Notes: generated from the sequence alone by a model not told the origin. Positions 7,957 to 16,808 are shown, counted from the first letter of the stretch. The stretch: 64,000 bases of DNA from Pannonibacter phragmitetus DSM 14782 (GCF_000382365.1 NZ_KB908218.1:1-64000); one strand, 5' to 3'. Program-made: numbers and translations.

Positions 7957-8055
7957 TTCACCTTGGGGTGTCCCGTGCAAGGGGCTGAGATACTGCTGGC
8001 GATGCAGCGCAGTGACCCGTTGAACCTGATCCAGTTCACGCTGGCGGAGGGATGG
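7957..8055 (+). promoter_or_regulatory. TPP riboswitch (THI element)
   Basis: The conserved TPP aptamer blocks are present in order: CTTGGGGTGTCCC at about 7962-7974, GGGGCTGAGATA at 7981-7992, ACCCGTTGAACCTGATC at about 8015-8031, and GGCGGAGGGA at about 8043-8052. It lies about 90 bases upstream of thiO and would switch off the thiOSGE operon when thiamine pyrophosphate is abundant. The expression platform is not clear. The segment 8072-8095 can form a hairpin (CTGGCGTTTGCCAG) and may sequester the thiO leader. Confidence 0.95.
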
Positions 8056-8145
8056 TGCGTGATGCGCGAGGGTCTGGCGTTTGCCAGCGGGCGCCTCACA
8101 AAGCCCTTCCGCCCGTGAGACCGATGCCACGAAAGCCGGAAGCGG

Positions 8146-9195
8146 ATGCGCCAGACACACTCTCGCCTTTCCAGACTGTCAGGCTCTTCTACGGTGCTCG
8201 TGCGCGGGGCAGGGGTTGCCGGGCTTGCGGCGGCGCTCGAACTGTCCCGCCTTGGGCTTGCCGTCACCGTGGCCGACACCAGTCCGGCGCCGGGACATGG
8301 GGCTTCCTTCTATGCCGGCGGCATGCTGGCGCCCTGGTGCGAGGCGGAGACCGCCGGGCCTGAGGTGCTGAAGCTTGGGCTGGAAGCTGGAGACTGGTGG
8401 GAGGCGGCCGTGCCGGGGCTTGTCTCCCGCAAGGGCACGCTGGTTCTGTGCCCGCCGCGCGATCAGGCGGAACTGCGCCGTTTTGCCAGCCGGTCCTCTG
8501 GACACCGCATGGTGGATGCTGTGGAGATTGCAGAGCTGGAGCCTGCGCTGGCGGGACGTTTCATGACCGGATTGTTCTTCGAGGAAGAGGCGCATCTCGA
8601 CCCGCGCCTTGCCATGACGTCGCTGTGGAAGCAGCTGGAAGCGCAAGGCGTCACATTCCGCCTGGGCGATGCGGCGCAAGCGGCAGAGAGCGAGGCATCC
8701 CTCGTCATAGACTGCACGGGCCCCGGCGCCATAGACCGGATACAGGGCCTGCGCGGTGTGCGCGGCGAGATGCTGTATCTGGAGACCGGCGAGATTTCCC
8801 TGTCGCGGCCCGTGCGGCTGCTGCATCCGCGCCATCCGCTCTATGTGGTGCCGCGCGGCGGCGGGCGCTTCATGGTGGGGGCGACCATGATCGAAAGCGA
8901 CGATGGCGGCCCGGTCACGGCCCGCTCGGTCATGGAACTGACCAACACCGCCTATGCGCTGCATCCGGCCTTCGGCGAAGCGCGCATTGTGGAGCTTGGC
9001 GCCGGAGTGCGTCCGGCCTTTGACGACAACATGCCGCGCGTGGTGGCAGAGCGGGAACATCTGCCCCCCGGCACGGATCTGGCCGTGGCCGGCATGTACC
9101 GGCACGGCTTCCTGCTCGCCCCGGCCCTCGCCCGGCAGGCAGCGGATATGGCCGCACGGCGGCTGATGGAAAACAAGGGAGATGCAAACCCATGA
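8146..9195 (+). CDS. thiO: Glycine oxidase ThiO
   Basis: ThiO is an FAD-dependent oxidase producing dehydroglycine from glycine for thiazole synthesis. The 349-aa protein has a Rossmann motif VRGAGVAGLAAALELSRLGL near residues 20-38, and FYAGGMLAPWCEAE, typical of the DAO/ThiO family. The C-terminal segment GMYRHGFLLAPALARQAADM closes the FAD site. It is the first gene after the TPP riboswitch and overlaps thiS by four bases. The start at ATG 8146 leaves about 15 residues before the FAD fold, so a later start is possible. ThiO in place of ThiH indicates the aerobic route. Confidence 0.9.
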   Translation: MRQTHSRLSRLSGSSTVLVRGAGVAGLAAALELSRLGLAVTVADTSPAPGHGASFYAGGMLAPWCEAETAGPEVLKLGLEAGDWWEAAVPGLVSRKGTLVLCPPRDQAELRRFASRSSGHRMVDAVEIAELEPALAGRFMTGLFFEEEAHLDPRLAMTSLWKQLEAQGVTFRLGDAAQAAESEASLVIDCTGPGAIDRIQGLRGVRGEMLYLETGEISLSRPVRLLHPRHPLYVVPRGGGRFMVGATMIESDDGGPVTARSVMELTNTAYALHPAFGEARIVELGAGVRPAFDDNMPRVVAEREHLPPGTDLAVAGMYRHGFLLAPALARQAADMAARRLMENKGDANP

Positions 9196-9389
9196 ATGTG
9201 CTGGTGAATGGCGAGGCCGTGGCCTGTGCGGCGGAAACCCTGCCCGCCCTGCTGCTGGAACTCGATTATGAAAGCGACTGGCTGGCCACCGCCGTCAACG
9301 GCGAACTGGTGCCGCGCGAGGCACGGGATGCCTGCGCGCTGAACGAGGGTGACCGGATCGAGATCCTGTCCCCCATGCAGGGAGGCTGA
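9192..9389 (+). CDS. thiS: Sulfur carrier protein ThiS
   Basis: The 65-residue ubiquitin-like protein begins [20 protein letters not shown] and ends in the obligatory diglycine (MQGG at the C-terminus). The terminus is adenylated and thiocarboxylated to donate sulfur to thiazole synthesis. It is coupled by ATGA overlap to thiO and followed one base later by thiG. No thiF lies in this operon; the MoeB/ThiF-type enzyme at 47264 is a candidate adenylyltransferase. Confidence 0.93.
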   Translation: MNVLVNGEAVACAAETLPALLLELDYESDWLATAVNGELVPREARDACALNEGDRIEILSPMQGG

Positions 9390-9390
9390 G

Positions 9391-10167
9391 ATGAGCCTCA
9401 AGCTTTATGACTGCGAGATCACCTCGCGCATGCTGCTGGGCACGGCCCGCTATCCTTCCCCTGCCGTGCTGGCTGATGCCGTACGGCGCTCGAAGGCGGA
9501 GATTGTCACCGTGTCGCTGCGCCGGGAGACGGCGGGCGGGCGCAATGGCGGCGCCTTTTTCCAGATGATCCGGGATCTGGGTGTCAGGGTGCTGCCCAAC
9601 ACCGCCGGGTGCCACAGCGCGTCCGAGGCCGTGCTGACGGCGAAAATGGCGCGCGAGGTGTTCGCCACCAACTGGATCAAGCTGGAGGTGATCGGCCACC
9701 ACGACACGCTGCAGCCGGATGTGTTCGAACTGGTGGAGGCAGCGCGCATTCTCAGCGCCGAAGGCTTCGAGGTGTTCCCCTACACCACCGATGACCTGAT
9801 CGTGGGGGAAAAGCTGCTGGCTGCCGGATGCCAGGTGCTGATGCCCTGGTGCGCGCCCATTGGCACGGCTGCGGGCCCGCAGAACCTTGCCGCTCTCAGG
9901 TCCATGCGTGCCGCCTTTCCGGATGTGCCGCTGATCGTCGACGCCGGGCTTGGCCGACCCTCCCATGCCACCACGGTGATGGAGCTGGGCTTTGATGCGG
10001 TGCTGCTCAACACGGCCGTGGCCGGGGCAGCGGATCCGGAGCTGATGGCCGAAGCCTTTGCCGGGGCGGTGGAGGCGGGGCGCCAAGGCTATCTTGCCGG
10101 ATTGCTTGAACCAAGGGACATGGCCGTGCCATCAACCCCTATCATTGGCAAGGGAGCCTTCGGATGA
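9391..10167 (+). CDS. thiG: Thiazole synthase ThiG
   Basis: ThiG forms the thiazole phosphate from 1-deoxyxylulose 5-phosphate, dehydroglycine and ThiS thiocarboxylate. The start ATG 9391 follows GGAGG at 9380-9384. The 258-residue TIM barrel contains [17 protein letters not shown] with the Schiff-base lysine. It also has [25 protein letters not shown] and [13 protein letters not shown], which form the phosphate-binding face. Its length matches the family, and it overlaps thiE by four bases. Confidence 0.95.
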   Translation: MSLKLYDCEITSRMLLGTARYPSPAVLADAVRRSKAEIVTVSLRRETAGGRNGGAFFQMIRDLGVRVLPNTAGCHSASEAVLTAKMAREVFATNWIKLEVIGHHDTLQPDVFELVEAARILSAEGFEVFPYTTDDLIVGEKLLAAGCQVLMPWCAPIGTAAGPQNLAALRSMRAAFPDVPLIVDAGLGRPSHATTVMELGFDAVLLNTAVAGAADPELMAEAFAGAVEAGRQGYLAGLLEPRDMAVPSTPIIGKGAFG

Positions 10168-10769
10168 CGCTTGATCCGTTCTATCTCATCGTCGACAGCG
10201 CGGACTGGATCGCGCGCCTTGTGCCGCAGGGCGTGAAGCTGGTGCAGCTTCGCGTCAAGGGCTGCGAACCTGAAGAACTGCGACGCCAGATCCGCGAGGC
10301 AAAAGCCGTGTGCGAGGCGCATGGCGCCACACTGGTGCTGAACGACTACTGGCAGATGGCCATCGACGAAGGCTGCAGCTGGCTGCATCTGGGGCAGGAG
10401 GATCTGGCGGAGGCCGATCTTGCCGCCATCCGCCGCGCCGGGCTGAAGCTGGGACTCTCCACCCATGACGAGGCCGAACTTGAGACGGCGCTTGCCGCGA
10501 AGCCCGATTATGTGGCGCTGGGTCCGGTCTATCCCACCATCCTGAAGGAGATGAAGTGGGTGCCGCAGGGGCTGGAAAGGCTCGGCATCTGGAAAAGCCG
10601 CATTGGCGCATTGCCACTCATCGGCATTGGCGGCCTGACGCCGGAACGGGCGGAGGCGGCGCTTGCCGCAGGGGCTGACAGTGCAGCGGTCGCCACCGAC
10701 ATCACCCGCAACACAGATCCGGAAGCGCGCGTGCGCGAATGGCTCGCCGCCACGGCCCGCTGGCGCTGA
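10164..10769 (+). CDS. thiE: Thiamine phosphate synthase ThiE
   Basis: ThiE joins HMP pyrophosphate and thiazole phosphate to give thiamine phosphate. The 201-aa protein contains [58 protein letters not shown] and [20 protein letters not shown]. These are the substrate-loop and phosphate-binding motifs in family order. It ends the thiOSGE operon; thiC and thiD are not in this window. The stop lies inside a 10-bp hairpin that may act as a terminator. Confidence 0.93.
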   Translation: MTLDPFYLIVDSADWIARLVPQGVKLVQLRVKGCEPEELRRQIREAKAVCEAHGATLVLNDYWQMAIDEGCSWLHLGQEDLAEADLAAIRRAGLKLGLSTHDEAELETALAAKPDYVALGPVYPTILKEMKWVPQGLERLGIWKSRIGALPLIGIGGLTPERAEAALAAGADSAAVATDITRNTDPEARVREWLAATARWR

Positions 10770-10780
10770 TCGCCAGCGGG
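10756..10780. terminator. Hairpin at the end of thiE
   Basis: CCCGCTGGCG (10756-10765) pairs perfectly with CGCCAGCGGG (10771-10780) around a five-base loop. It lies between convergent thiE and the sensor kinase gene. There is no T-run on either strand, so termination is tentative. Confidence 0.45.
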
Positions 10781-10791
10781 GGGACCGGGCC

Positions 10792-12420
10792 TCAGGCCTG
10801 CAGCGGTACGCTCATGCGCACGGTCAGGCCATGGCCGGTGAATTCACGCTCGATCTTGCCACCCAGCTCGCCGCGGATGCTGGCGTCAATCAGCCGTGTG
10901 CCGAAGCCCTTGGCTGTGCCGGGTTCCACGGCTTGTGCGGATTTCTCGGTCCAGACAAGCTGAAGCAGCTTGCCCTTGGGGGTGGCTTCCAGCGTCCAGT
11001 CCACGGTCAAGGCCCCTCCCTCATCGCCAACGCGGGCATATTTGAGCGCGTTGGTTGCCAGCTCGTGGAAGACGAGACTCAGCGCATGCGCAGCCTTTTC
11101 GTTGAGGACAACCGGAGGACCGCACAGCTTTTCACGCTGGAGCGCTTCGCCGAATACCTGCTCCAGCTCCTGCTCCAGAAGCTCGTTGAGCCCGGCCCGC
11201 TGCCAGCGGGACCGGGTCAAGAGGTCCTGCGCATTGGCCATGGCCTGCAGTCTGGAGGCGAAGGAGGAGGAAAAGCTCTCCAGCGAGGGAGAACTGCTGG
11301 CCGTCTGCCGTGCAATGGCGAGGATGCGGGCGATCGAATTCTTGATCCGGTGCTTCATTTCCTGAAGCATCAGATCCTTCTCGGCGATGACCTGCTGCGA
11401 CAGGGTTTCCAGCTCGCGCCGGGCTTCGACGGCCCGGTTCTGGTTGCGGATGGAAACCGCCAGGGCCGCTGCAAACAGCAGTGAAAACGTGCAGATCAGC
11501 AGCGAGCGCCAATGCGCCCCGATGCCGTTTTCAACGTCCGGCTGCCGCACCCGCACGAGCCAGCCGCGGCCCGCAACGGTGATTTCTCCTGACATGGACT
11601 GGAAACTCTGCTCCGAAAGTTGCGCATAGTCTTCGGACCGGAAAAGAACGGGCTGAGTGGAACTGTCAGCCCCTAGATCCGTCACCTCGACCTCGACAGG
11701 CAGCTCCTGCGGATGCGTCAAAGACGCCAGAATGAGATCTCCCGCGCGCACCGGCGCATAGATGAAACCGTCCGGGTGCCGGCCGGGTTCATCGCCCAGC
11801 GCACGCGGCTGGCTTCCGCGAAAGGGACTATAGACCAGAAAGCCTGACTGTTTTTCTGTTCCTGTCTCCTGCACCAGTTCAACCGGCGCCGAGGCATGGG
11901 GCTTGCCGGTTTCCATGGCACGCGACATGGCGGCCCGGCGCAGGGGCTCGCTGAACATGTCATATCCGATGGCCCGGGCATTGCGTGAGGCCTGCGGCTC
12001 CAGCATCACAATGGGCGTGCGCCAGTCTTCTGCGGTGGCATTGGGCCAGACGGCAGCTTCAGGCCCGAAATGGACGGACAGAGCCTCATTCACAGGGGCC
12101 TCAGCCCCGGTTCGGATCAGTTGTGCAAAGCCGACGCCCTGCAGCCCGCGAAGCTGGCCCGTCAGCTCAAGGCCCAGAACGAAGGTGCGAAACTCGTTAT
12201 GCCCGGCAACGCCCCCCGCAGCCTCGAAAAAGGCCTGGGTGGCAGCCAGCACACTGAGCTGCTGGTCTATCCGGCTGCTGACCCTGTCAATGGCTTCCCG
12301 GGCAACGGCTTCAAACCGCTGCCGTTCTGCCGTTGTTTCGGCCTGAAAAACGGCCCAGGTCAGCCACAGTCCAACACAGACCACGGCAAGAAACACGGCC
12401 GGGGAGAGATACTTCCTCAT
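10792..12420 (-). CDS. CHASE-domain sensor histidine kinase, HWE/HisKA_2 type
   Basis: Starting at ATG 12420 (a GTG at 12459 is an alternative), the 542-residue protein has a membrane segment at about 6-26 and a periplasmic CHASE domain at about 60-260. A second membrane segment (SLLICTFSLLFAAALAVSI) lies near 303-322. The phosphoacceptor region is LMLQEMKHRIKNSIARILAI, with His near residue 355. The kinase core has FHELATNALKYARVG and the late LVWTE typical of HWE/HisKA_2 kinases. Such kinases commonly phosphorylate PhyR in alphaproteobacteria, and phyR lies about 2.4 kb away. It therefore probably feeds the general stress response, though the ligand is unknown. Confidence 0.82.
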   Translation of the reverse strand: MRKYLSPAVFLAVVCVGLWLTWAVFQAETTAERQRFEAVAREAIDRVSSRIDQQLSVLAATQAFFEAAGGVAGHNEFRTFVLGLELTGQLRGLQGVGFAQLIRTGAEAPVNEALSVHFGPEAAVWPNATAEDWRTPIVMLEPQASRNARAIGYDMFSEPLRRAAMSRAMETGKPHASAPVELVQETGTEKQSGFLVYSPFRGSQPRALGDEPGRHPDGFIYAPVRAGDLILASLTHPQELPVEVEVTDLGADSSTQPVLFRSEDYAQLSEQSFQSMSGEITVAGRGWLVRVRQPDVENGIGAHWRSLLICTFSLLFAAALAVSIRNQNRAVEARRELETLSQQVIAEKDLMLQEMKHRIKNSIARILAIARQTASSSPSLESFSSSFASRLQAMANAQDLLTRSRWQRAGLNELLEQELEQVFGEALQREKLCGPPVVLNEKAAHALSLVFHELATNALKYARVGDEGGALTVDWTLEATPKGKLLQLVWTEKSAQAVEPGTAKGFGTRLIDASIRGELGGKIEREFTGHGLTVRMSVPLQA

Positions 12421-12564
12421 GACATCTGCAACCGTGCTCAGGGGACAGGGCGTACACACACCCTGCCGGTTAGGGGAGTAAACGGCGTGCCTTGTCAGGT
12501 TTCAATAGGTTACGTTAGGATAATGTGGTGAATTTCCGGAGTTAACCCCATCTGGCCGGAGGAA

Positions 12565-13674
12565 TCAGGCCGGATGGGGCTCCAGGGGAAACTCGATGCT
12601 GTATGTCACCAGACGCGGCGTAAGGCTGTAACTGGCCTTGCCGTTGACAGCCTGCGGCACCACCCGCTCCAGCACGGTGCTGCCAAAATGCCGGTCATAG
12701 GCCGTGCGGGATGTCTGGGCGGCACCTGCCGGGGCATCCGTCTCGCCGGCCTGCGGCGTCACGGTTTCGATCCAGACGATTTCCGCAACACGCACTCCGT
12801 CCTGCTTGCTCACCCGGCAGCGCACCGTGACCGGCGGGCCAACGGTCAGCGCCGTTCCGTAGCTGACGGCATTGACCATCAGTTCATGCAGGGCGAGGCC
12901 CACATGCAAGGCCGCATTCGGGTCCAGCAGGGCGTTATCGCCCAGCACCTCGACCAGATGCGGATTCTGCGGGACATAGCGGCTGACCTGCTGGCGCACC
13001 AGATCCTCGAAATAGGCTCCATGCCAATTGGAGTCCGTCACAAGATCCTGCGACTGCGCGAGCGAGTGCAGCCGCCCCCGGAACTTGGCCAGAAACTGGT
13101 CCATGCGGGTCGAATGCCGCGCTGTCTGCGAGGCAATGCTCTGGATGATGGCAAGGAGGTTCTTGGACCGGTGACTGACCTCGCGCAGAAGCGCCCGGAG
13201 TACCTTCTCGCGGCGGGTCTTTTCGGTGAGGTCGGCGATCGTCGTCAGCAGATAGGGACGCGCACCGAAGGACGTTACCTGTTCCACATTGAAGGAAAAA
13301 ACCCCGGCCTCGCCGAGATCGGCTTCAAGGGAAGCAGGCTCACCCGAGGCCATGACCTGAGCCTTGCTGGCCGCCAGCATTCCGGCCACCTCGTCACCGA
13401 AAATAGCTGCATCCGTCGGATGGCCTGCCTCCGGATCCAGCCTCCAGGGCGCGGGGAGATTGGCGGCATAGACATAGTTCAGCTGGCTGTCCTGCAACGT
13501 CAGACAGATACCTGACCGCTCCAGCGCCAGCAGCAGATATTCACGAAGATGGGTCTCCGGCTGCCCCGGGTCCTTCCAGATCAACCGATGAACCACCGGC
13601 ACTACTCCAACTGTCGCAGAAAGGGGCTCCGCTGCTTTTGCAGCCAGCCCCCCCTGCTGTTCGCTCCGGAACAT
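12565..13674 (-). CDS. PAS-containing cytoplasmic HWE/HisKA_2 histidine kinase
   Basis: The 369-residue protein (ATG 13674; in-frame GTGs further upstream are alternatives) has no membrane segment. Residues about 45-150 form a PAS-like sensor (CLTLQDSQLNYVYAANLPAP and ending TTIADLTEKTRREKVLRALL). The dimerisation motif LREVSHRSKNLLAIIQSIAS places the phosphorylated His near residue 166. The ATPase domain has LALHELMVNAVSYGTAL and VWIE. It lies between another HWE kinase and the phyR/nepR/ecfG locus, so it is a likely PhyK-type input to PhyR. The N-terminal boundary is uncertain. Confidence 0.8.
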   Translation of the reverse strand: MFRSEQQGGLAAKAAEPLSATVGVVPVVHRLIWKDPGQPETHLREYLLLALERSGICLTLQDSQLNYVYAANLPAPWRLDPEAGHPTDAAIFGDEVAGMLAASKAQVMASGEPASLEADLGEAGVFSFNVEQVTSFGARPYLLTTIADLTEKTRREKVLRALLREVSHRSKNLLAIIQSIASQTARHSTRMDQFLAKFRGRLHSLAQSQDLVTDSNWHGAYFEDLVRQQVSRYVPQNPHLVEVLGDNALLDPNAALHVGLALHELMVNAVSYGTALTVGPPVTVRCRVSKQDGVRVAEIVWIETVTPQAGETDAPAGAAQTSRTAYDRHFGSTVLERVVPQAVNGKASYSLTPRLVTYSIEFPLEPHPA

Positions 13675-13684
13675 CACCTCTGCC

Positions 13685-13849
13685 CTAGCCCCGGCGCAGC
13701 ACACCAGCGACTAGGGACAGGACGAGGAAGACCAGAAACACGAAGAACAGAATCTGTGCAATGCCGGCAGAAGCACCGGCAATGCCACCAAACCCCAGCA
13801 CACCTGCGATGACCGCAATTACGAAAAAAACAGCCGCGTAATAAAGCAT
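13685..13849 (-). CDS. DUF1328/UPF0391 small membrane protein
   Basis: A 54-codon frame starts [20 protein letters not shown] and ends with LVAGVLRRG. An ideal AGGAG lies just upstream (in AAAGGAGCTGAAC). Two hydrophobic helices cover nearly the whole peptide, with glycine- and alanine-rich turns. It matches the UPF0391/YtjA family of tiny inner-membrane proteins, often stress-induced in Proteobacteria. The function is unknown. It sits between a sensor kinase and phyR, on the same strand. Confidence 0.85.
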   Translation of the reverse strand: MLYYAAVFFVIAVIAGVLGFGGIAGASAGIAQILFFVFLVFLVLSLVAGVLRRG

Positions 13850-14029
13850 GTTCAGCTCCTTTCGTGGGGCGGAGGCCTTGTCTTTACTGACAAGAACTTC
13901 TCCGCCTGAAGAGTTTTGTTAACCTCCACCGCCGGGGGCCCCGCGCATCTGGAAGCAGTTCGCTGATCATGAAACGGCTGAATGTCTTTCTGGTTCCATC
14001 ACATGCGCTTCAGAGCGGTTGAAAAAGCC

Positions 14030-14827
14030 TCACTCGGCGGCAGCCCTTGCGCTTTCATCGAAGAACAGGGCCTGGCTGATCAGCGCTTTGACCATGTCCG
14101 GATTGAACGGCTTGGTCACAAGGAACGCCGGTTCCGGCCGCTCGCCGGTCAGCAGGCGCTCGGGGAAGGCGGTGATGAAGATGACCGGCACCGTCACGTC
14201 GGCGAGGATTTCGTTCACCGCATCCAGGCCGGAACTGCCATCGGCAAGCTGGATATCGGCCAGGATCATCCGCGGCCGGGTCTCGCGGAACAGTTCCACG
14301 GCCTCCGCATGGGTGCGGGCAATGCCGGTGACCCGGTGGCCCAGCCCCTCCACCATCTGTTCGATATCCATGGCGATCAGCGGCTCATCCTCGATGATCA
14401 TGATATCGGTGGCCACCTGACGGGAGATGTCCTCCGCCGCCTCACGCAGCAGAGCGCCAAACTCGGTTTCCGTTACGGACAGAATATCGGCCGCCTGGGC
14501 TACGGTGAACTCTTCCACGGACACCAGCAGGAAAGCGAGGCGGCTGCGCGGCGGCAGAGACGCAAGGTAACTGGAGGCGCGGCGCTCCCACAGGAACGGC
14601 GATTCCGACGTCTCGATCTCGATCAGCGTGGAACCAAAAAGCGTGGCAAAGAGTTTGTAAAGCGCAACCCGGTCGTCCTGCGCCTCTGGCAGAAGCGACA
14701 CATCGGCAATCAAGGCCTCGAGGGTCGCCGCGACATAGGCATCGCCTGATGCCTGCGAGCCGGTCACGGCTCTGGCGTAGCGGCGCAGATAGCTCAGGTG
14801 AGGTGCAATACGGGTCGAAAGCGACAT
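14030..14827 (-). CDS. phyR: General stress response regulator PhyR
   Basis: PhyR is the response regulator and anti-anti-sigma factor of the alphaproteobacterial general stress response. ATG 14827 is chosen because GGAG at 14837-14840 is optimally placed. The 265-aa product begins MSLSTRIAPHLSYLRRYARA, as PhyR proteins do. Residues 1-130 are a sigma-like domain (RSRLAFLLVSVEEFTVAQAA). Residues 140-260 form a receiver with MIIEDEPLIAMD, phospho-Asp in RMILADIQLADG, Thr in VIFITAFPE, and Lys in FLVTKPFNP. Phosphorylation would let it bind NepR and release EcfG. It is divergent from nepR-ecfG, and an EcfG-type promoter faces it. Confidence 0.95.
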   Translation of the reverse strand: MSLSTRIAPHLSYLRRYARAVTGSQASGDAYVAATLEALIADVSLLPEAQDDRVALYKLFATLFGSTLIEIETSESPFLWERRASSYLASLPPRSRLAFLLVSVEEFTVAQAADILSVTETEFGALLREAAEDISRQVATDIMIIEDEPLIAMDIEQMVEGLGHRVTGIARTHAEAVELFRETRPRMILADIQLADGSSGLDAVNEILADVTVPVIFITAFPERLLTGERPEPAFLVTKPFNPDMVKALISQALFFDESARAAAE

Positions 14828-14925
14828 AAAAAAACGCTCCATAGGGCTTTCCGGGTGGCGTCCAGAATGGAACTGCGCCGGGAAACCGGATTTTGACCGC
14901 CCGCACGCACGGGCATCTTGGTAGA

Positions 14926-14952
14926 GAAACGCCTGGCTCCAAAAAAAGTTCC
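14926..14952 (-). promoter_or_regulatory. EcfG-type promoter for phyR
   Basis: On the minus strand GGAAC (14948-14952) is followed after 16 bases by CGTT (14928-14931). This matches the EcfG consensus GGAAC-N16/17-CGTT. It would give autoregulated phyR transcription starting about 90 bases before the ATG. Confidence 0.8.
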
Positions 14953-14972
14953 TCCTGCCTGGAACTTTTTTT
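14941..14972. repeat. Inverted repeat carrying two back-to-back EcfG -35 elements
   Basis: AAAAAAAGTTCC (14941-14952) and GGAACTTTTTTT (14961-14972) are perfect 12-bp inverted arms around the eight bases TCCTGCCT. Each arm contains the -35 element of one divergent promoter followed by its T-rich spacer start. Confidence 0.85.
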
Positions 14973-14987
14973 GACGGCCCGCATTTT
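14961..14987 (+). promoter_or_regulatory. EcfG-type promoter for nepR-ecfG
   Basis: GGAAC at 14961-14965 is followed after 16 bases by CATT at 14982-14985, one base from the CGTT consensus. Spacing is identical to the divergent phyR promoter. The expected start is near 14992, leaving a short leader to nepR. Confidence 0.68.
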
Positions 14988-15010
14988 CCTGACAGATACG
15001 AAACGGATGC

Positions 15011-15208
15011 ATGATGCCCATGAACGACTGGAAAAAGCCCGGAACACCGGACGCTGGCACTGGAGCGCTGGATGGCGCTCATGCCCAGCAGATCTCGGCC
15101 CGTCTCCGCCAGCTTTACGACACGGTACAGAACGAAGGGATTCCCGACCGGTTCCTCGATCTTCTGGAGCGCCTCGACGAAGCTGAGGAGAGGAGCTTGA
15201 AGAAATGA
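15011..15208 (+). CDS. nepR: Anti-sigma factor NepR
   Basis: The short protein (65 residues from 15011, 62 from the ATG at 15020) has the NepR core HAQQISARLRQLYDTVQNEG then IPDRFLDLLERLDEAE. These form two amphipathic helices that clamp EcfG. It is co-directional with ecfG and overlaps it by ATGA, and it is divergent from phyR, the canonical order. No strong ribosome site discriminates between the clustered ATGs at 15011, 15014 and 15020. Confidence 0.92.
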   Translation: MMPMNDWKKPGTPDAGTGALDGAHAQQISARLRQLYDTVQNEGIPDRFLDLLERLDEAEERSLKK

Positions 15209-15792
15209 CGGCAGCGGGGACGGCAGACACGGCGCAGGCGGCAGACCCGCGCAAGATCTTCAAGCGTGAGATGCTCGCCTGCCTGCCAAGCCTGCGCGCC
15301 TTTGGTGTGTCGCTGGCCGGGAACGCCGACAGGGCCGATGATCTGGTGCAGGACGCCATCATGAAGGCCTGGGCCAAGCAGGAAAGCTTCGAGCTGGGCA
15401 CCAACATGAAGGCCTGGCTCTTCACCATCCTGCGCAACGAATTCTACAGTCAGGCCCGCAAGCGCGGCCGCGAGGTGCAGGACAGCGACGGCCTGTTCAC
15501 CGAGCGTCTCGCCGTGCATCCGGGCCAGTATGGCTCGCTCGACCTGCAGGACTTCCGCAAGGCGCTGGAAGAGCTGCCCGACGATCAGCGCGAAGCCATC
15601 ATTCTGATCGGCGCCTCCGGCTTTTCCTATGAGGAAGCGGCGGAGATCTGCGGCTGTGCCATCGGCACGATCAAGAGCCGGGTCAACCGCGCCCGCAACC
15701 GCCTGCAGGAACGGCTGCAGATCAGCGGCGAAGAAGATTATGGCCCCGACAGCCTGTCTGCACCGGCCACCCAGAAGCTGTTTCACGGCTGA
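15205..15792 (+). CDS. ecfG: General stress response ECF sigma factor EcfG (ECF15)
   Basis: The 195-aa sigma factor directs RNA polymerase to GGAAC-type promoters. Region 2 is seen as NADRADDLVQDAIMKAWAKQ and NMKAWLFTILRNEFYSQARK. Region 4 is LPDDQREAIILIGASGFSYE followed by EAAEICGCAIGTIKSRVNRA, the helix-turn-helix. Both are diagnostic of EcfG. It is translationally coupled to nepR, so sigma and anti-sigma are made in proportion. Candidate target promoters in this window precede phyR, nepR-ecfG and the PRC-barrel gene. Confidence 0.95.
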   Translation: MTAAGTADTAQAADPRKIFKREMLACLPSLRAFGVSLAGNADRADDLVQDAIMKAWAKQESFELGTNMKAWLFTILRNEFYSQARKRGREVQDSDGLFTERLAVHPGQYGSLDLQDFRKALEELPDDQREAIILIGASGFSYEEAAEICGCAIGTIKSRVNRARNRLQERLQISGEEDYGPDSLSAPATQKLFHG

Positions 15793-15811
15793 CCGCGAAT
15801 CAGCCTTTTGG
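15787..15811 (+). terminator. Possible weak terminator after ecfG
   Basis: GGCTGA and TCAGCC form a six-base stem overlapping the ecfG stop and are followed by CTTTTGG. The short T-tract makes this only a tentative terminator. Confidence 0.35.
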
Positions 15812-15896
15812 CCTTGCCTGCGGCGGGCAGACCTGCCCTTCGTTCCGCCCGCTTGTGCTCTATGATTGAAAGGCTGCGGCACGAAAGAGAGTTTGA

Positions 15897-16808
15897 ATGC
15901 GCGTTACAGCACTTCTGAACCGGGATGGCGGCACTTTGAAGACTGCCGACATTCAGGCGGTCTGCAACCGTATCGAGGCCGAATTTTCCGCCGCTGGACA
16001 TGAGGTGCAATGTATCGTCACCTCCTCCGCCCGCCTTGAAGACAATCTGAGCCGCATTGCCGGGGATCCGGCAGCAGAGGTCATCCTTGCCGGCGGCGGG
16101 GATGGCACCATCTCGGCTGCCGCTGCGATGGCCTACCGGTCCGGCAAGGTGCTGGGCGTGCTTCCGGCCGGGACCATGAATCTCTTTGCCCGCTCGCTCG
16201 CCATTCCCTTGCCGCTCGACAAGGCCATCGCGGCGCTGGCGAAGGCAGAGGTGGTGCGCTCCGACATTGGCCTGATGAACGGCCGGCCCTTCGTGCATCA
16301 GTTTTCCCTCGGCCTGCAGGCGCAGATGATCCGGGAGCGCGACAAGGCGGAACATGCCTCGCGCCTTGCCAAGATGTGGGGCAGCTTCCGCGCTTTCCTG
16401 CGCTCCACCTTCCGCCCCTTTTCCTTTCGCGCCAAACTGCGCACCGGCAGCGAGGTCCGGGGCGGCCGGTTCAGCATCATTGCCGTGTCCAACAACGTCT
16501 ATGGCGAGGGCACGCTGCCCTATGCGGCCCGGCTGGATGAGGGGGTTCTGGGTGTCTACAGCGTCCACCGGCTGACCTCACTGGAAACAACGCTGCTGGC
16601 CGCCGACCTTGCCCGTGGCGCATGGCGCTCCAACGCCAATCTGATGTATGACCGCGCCCGTGAGGTCGAGGTGGAACTCTCCCCTTCCATGCGCCGCAAG
16701 ATTGGTGTGCTGGATGGCGAGCTGGTCGGCCTGCCGCTGAAGATCACCGTAAAGATCGAGCCGCAGGCTCTTGCCGTGCTGCGTCCGGCTGCGGCCGGGG
16801 CAGCGTGA
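15897..16808 (+). CDS. Diacylglycerol-kinase-family lipid kinase
   Basis: The 303-aa protein has the DAGK catalytic signature AEVILAGGGDGTISAAAAMA (GGGDGT near residue 66), then GVLPAGTMNLFARSLAIPL. It also has the late IGVLDGELVGLPLKI where the second acidic residues lie. This family (YegS/BmrU/LCB5) phosphorylates diacylglycerol, sphingoid or phosphatidylglycerol-type substrates at the inner membrane using ATP. The substrate cannot be read from sequence. It stands alone downstream of the stress locus, without a recognisable EcfG promoter. Confidence 0.87.
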   Translation: MRVTALLNRDGGTLKTADIQAVCNRIEAEFSAAGHEVQCIVTSSARLEDNLSRIAGDPAAEVILAGGGDGTISAAAAMAYRSGKVLGVLPAGTMNLFARSLAIPLPLDKAIAALAKAEVVRSDIGLMNGRPFVHQFSLGLQAQMIRERDKAEHASRLAKMWGSFRAFLRSTFRPFSFRAKLRTGSEVRGGRFSIIAVSNNVYGEGTLPYAARLDEGVLGVYSVHRLTSLETTLLAADLARGAWRSNANLMYDRAREVEVELSPSMRRKIGVLDGELVGLPLKITVKIEPQALAVLRPAAAGAA

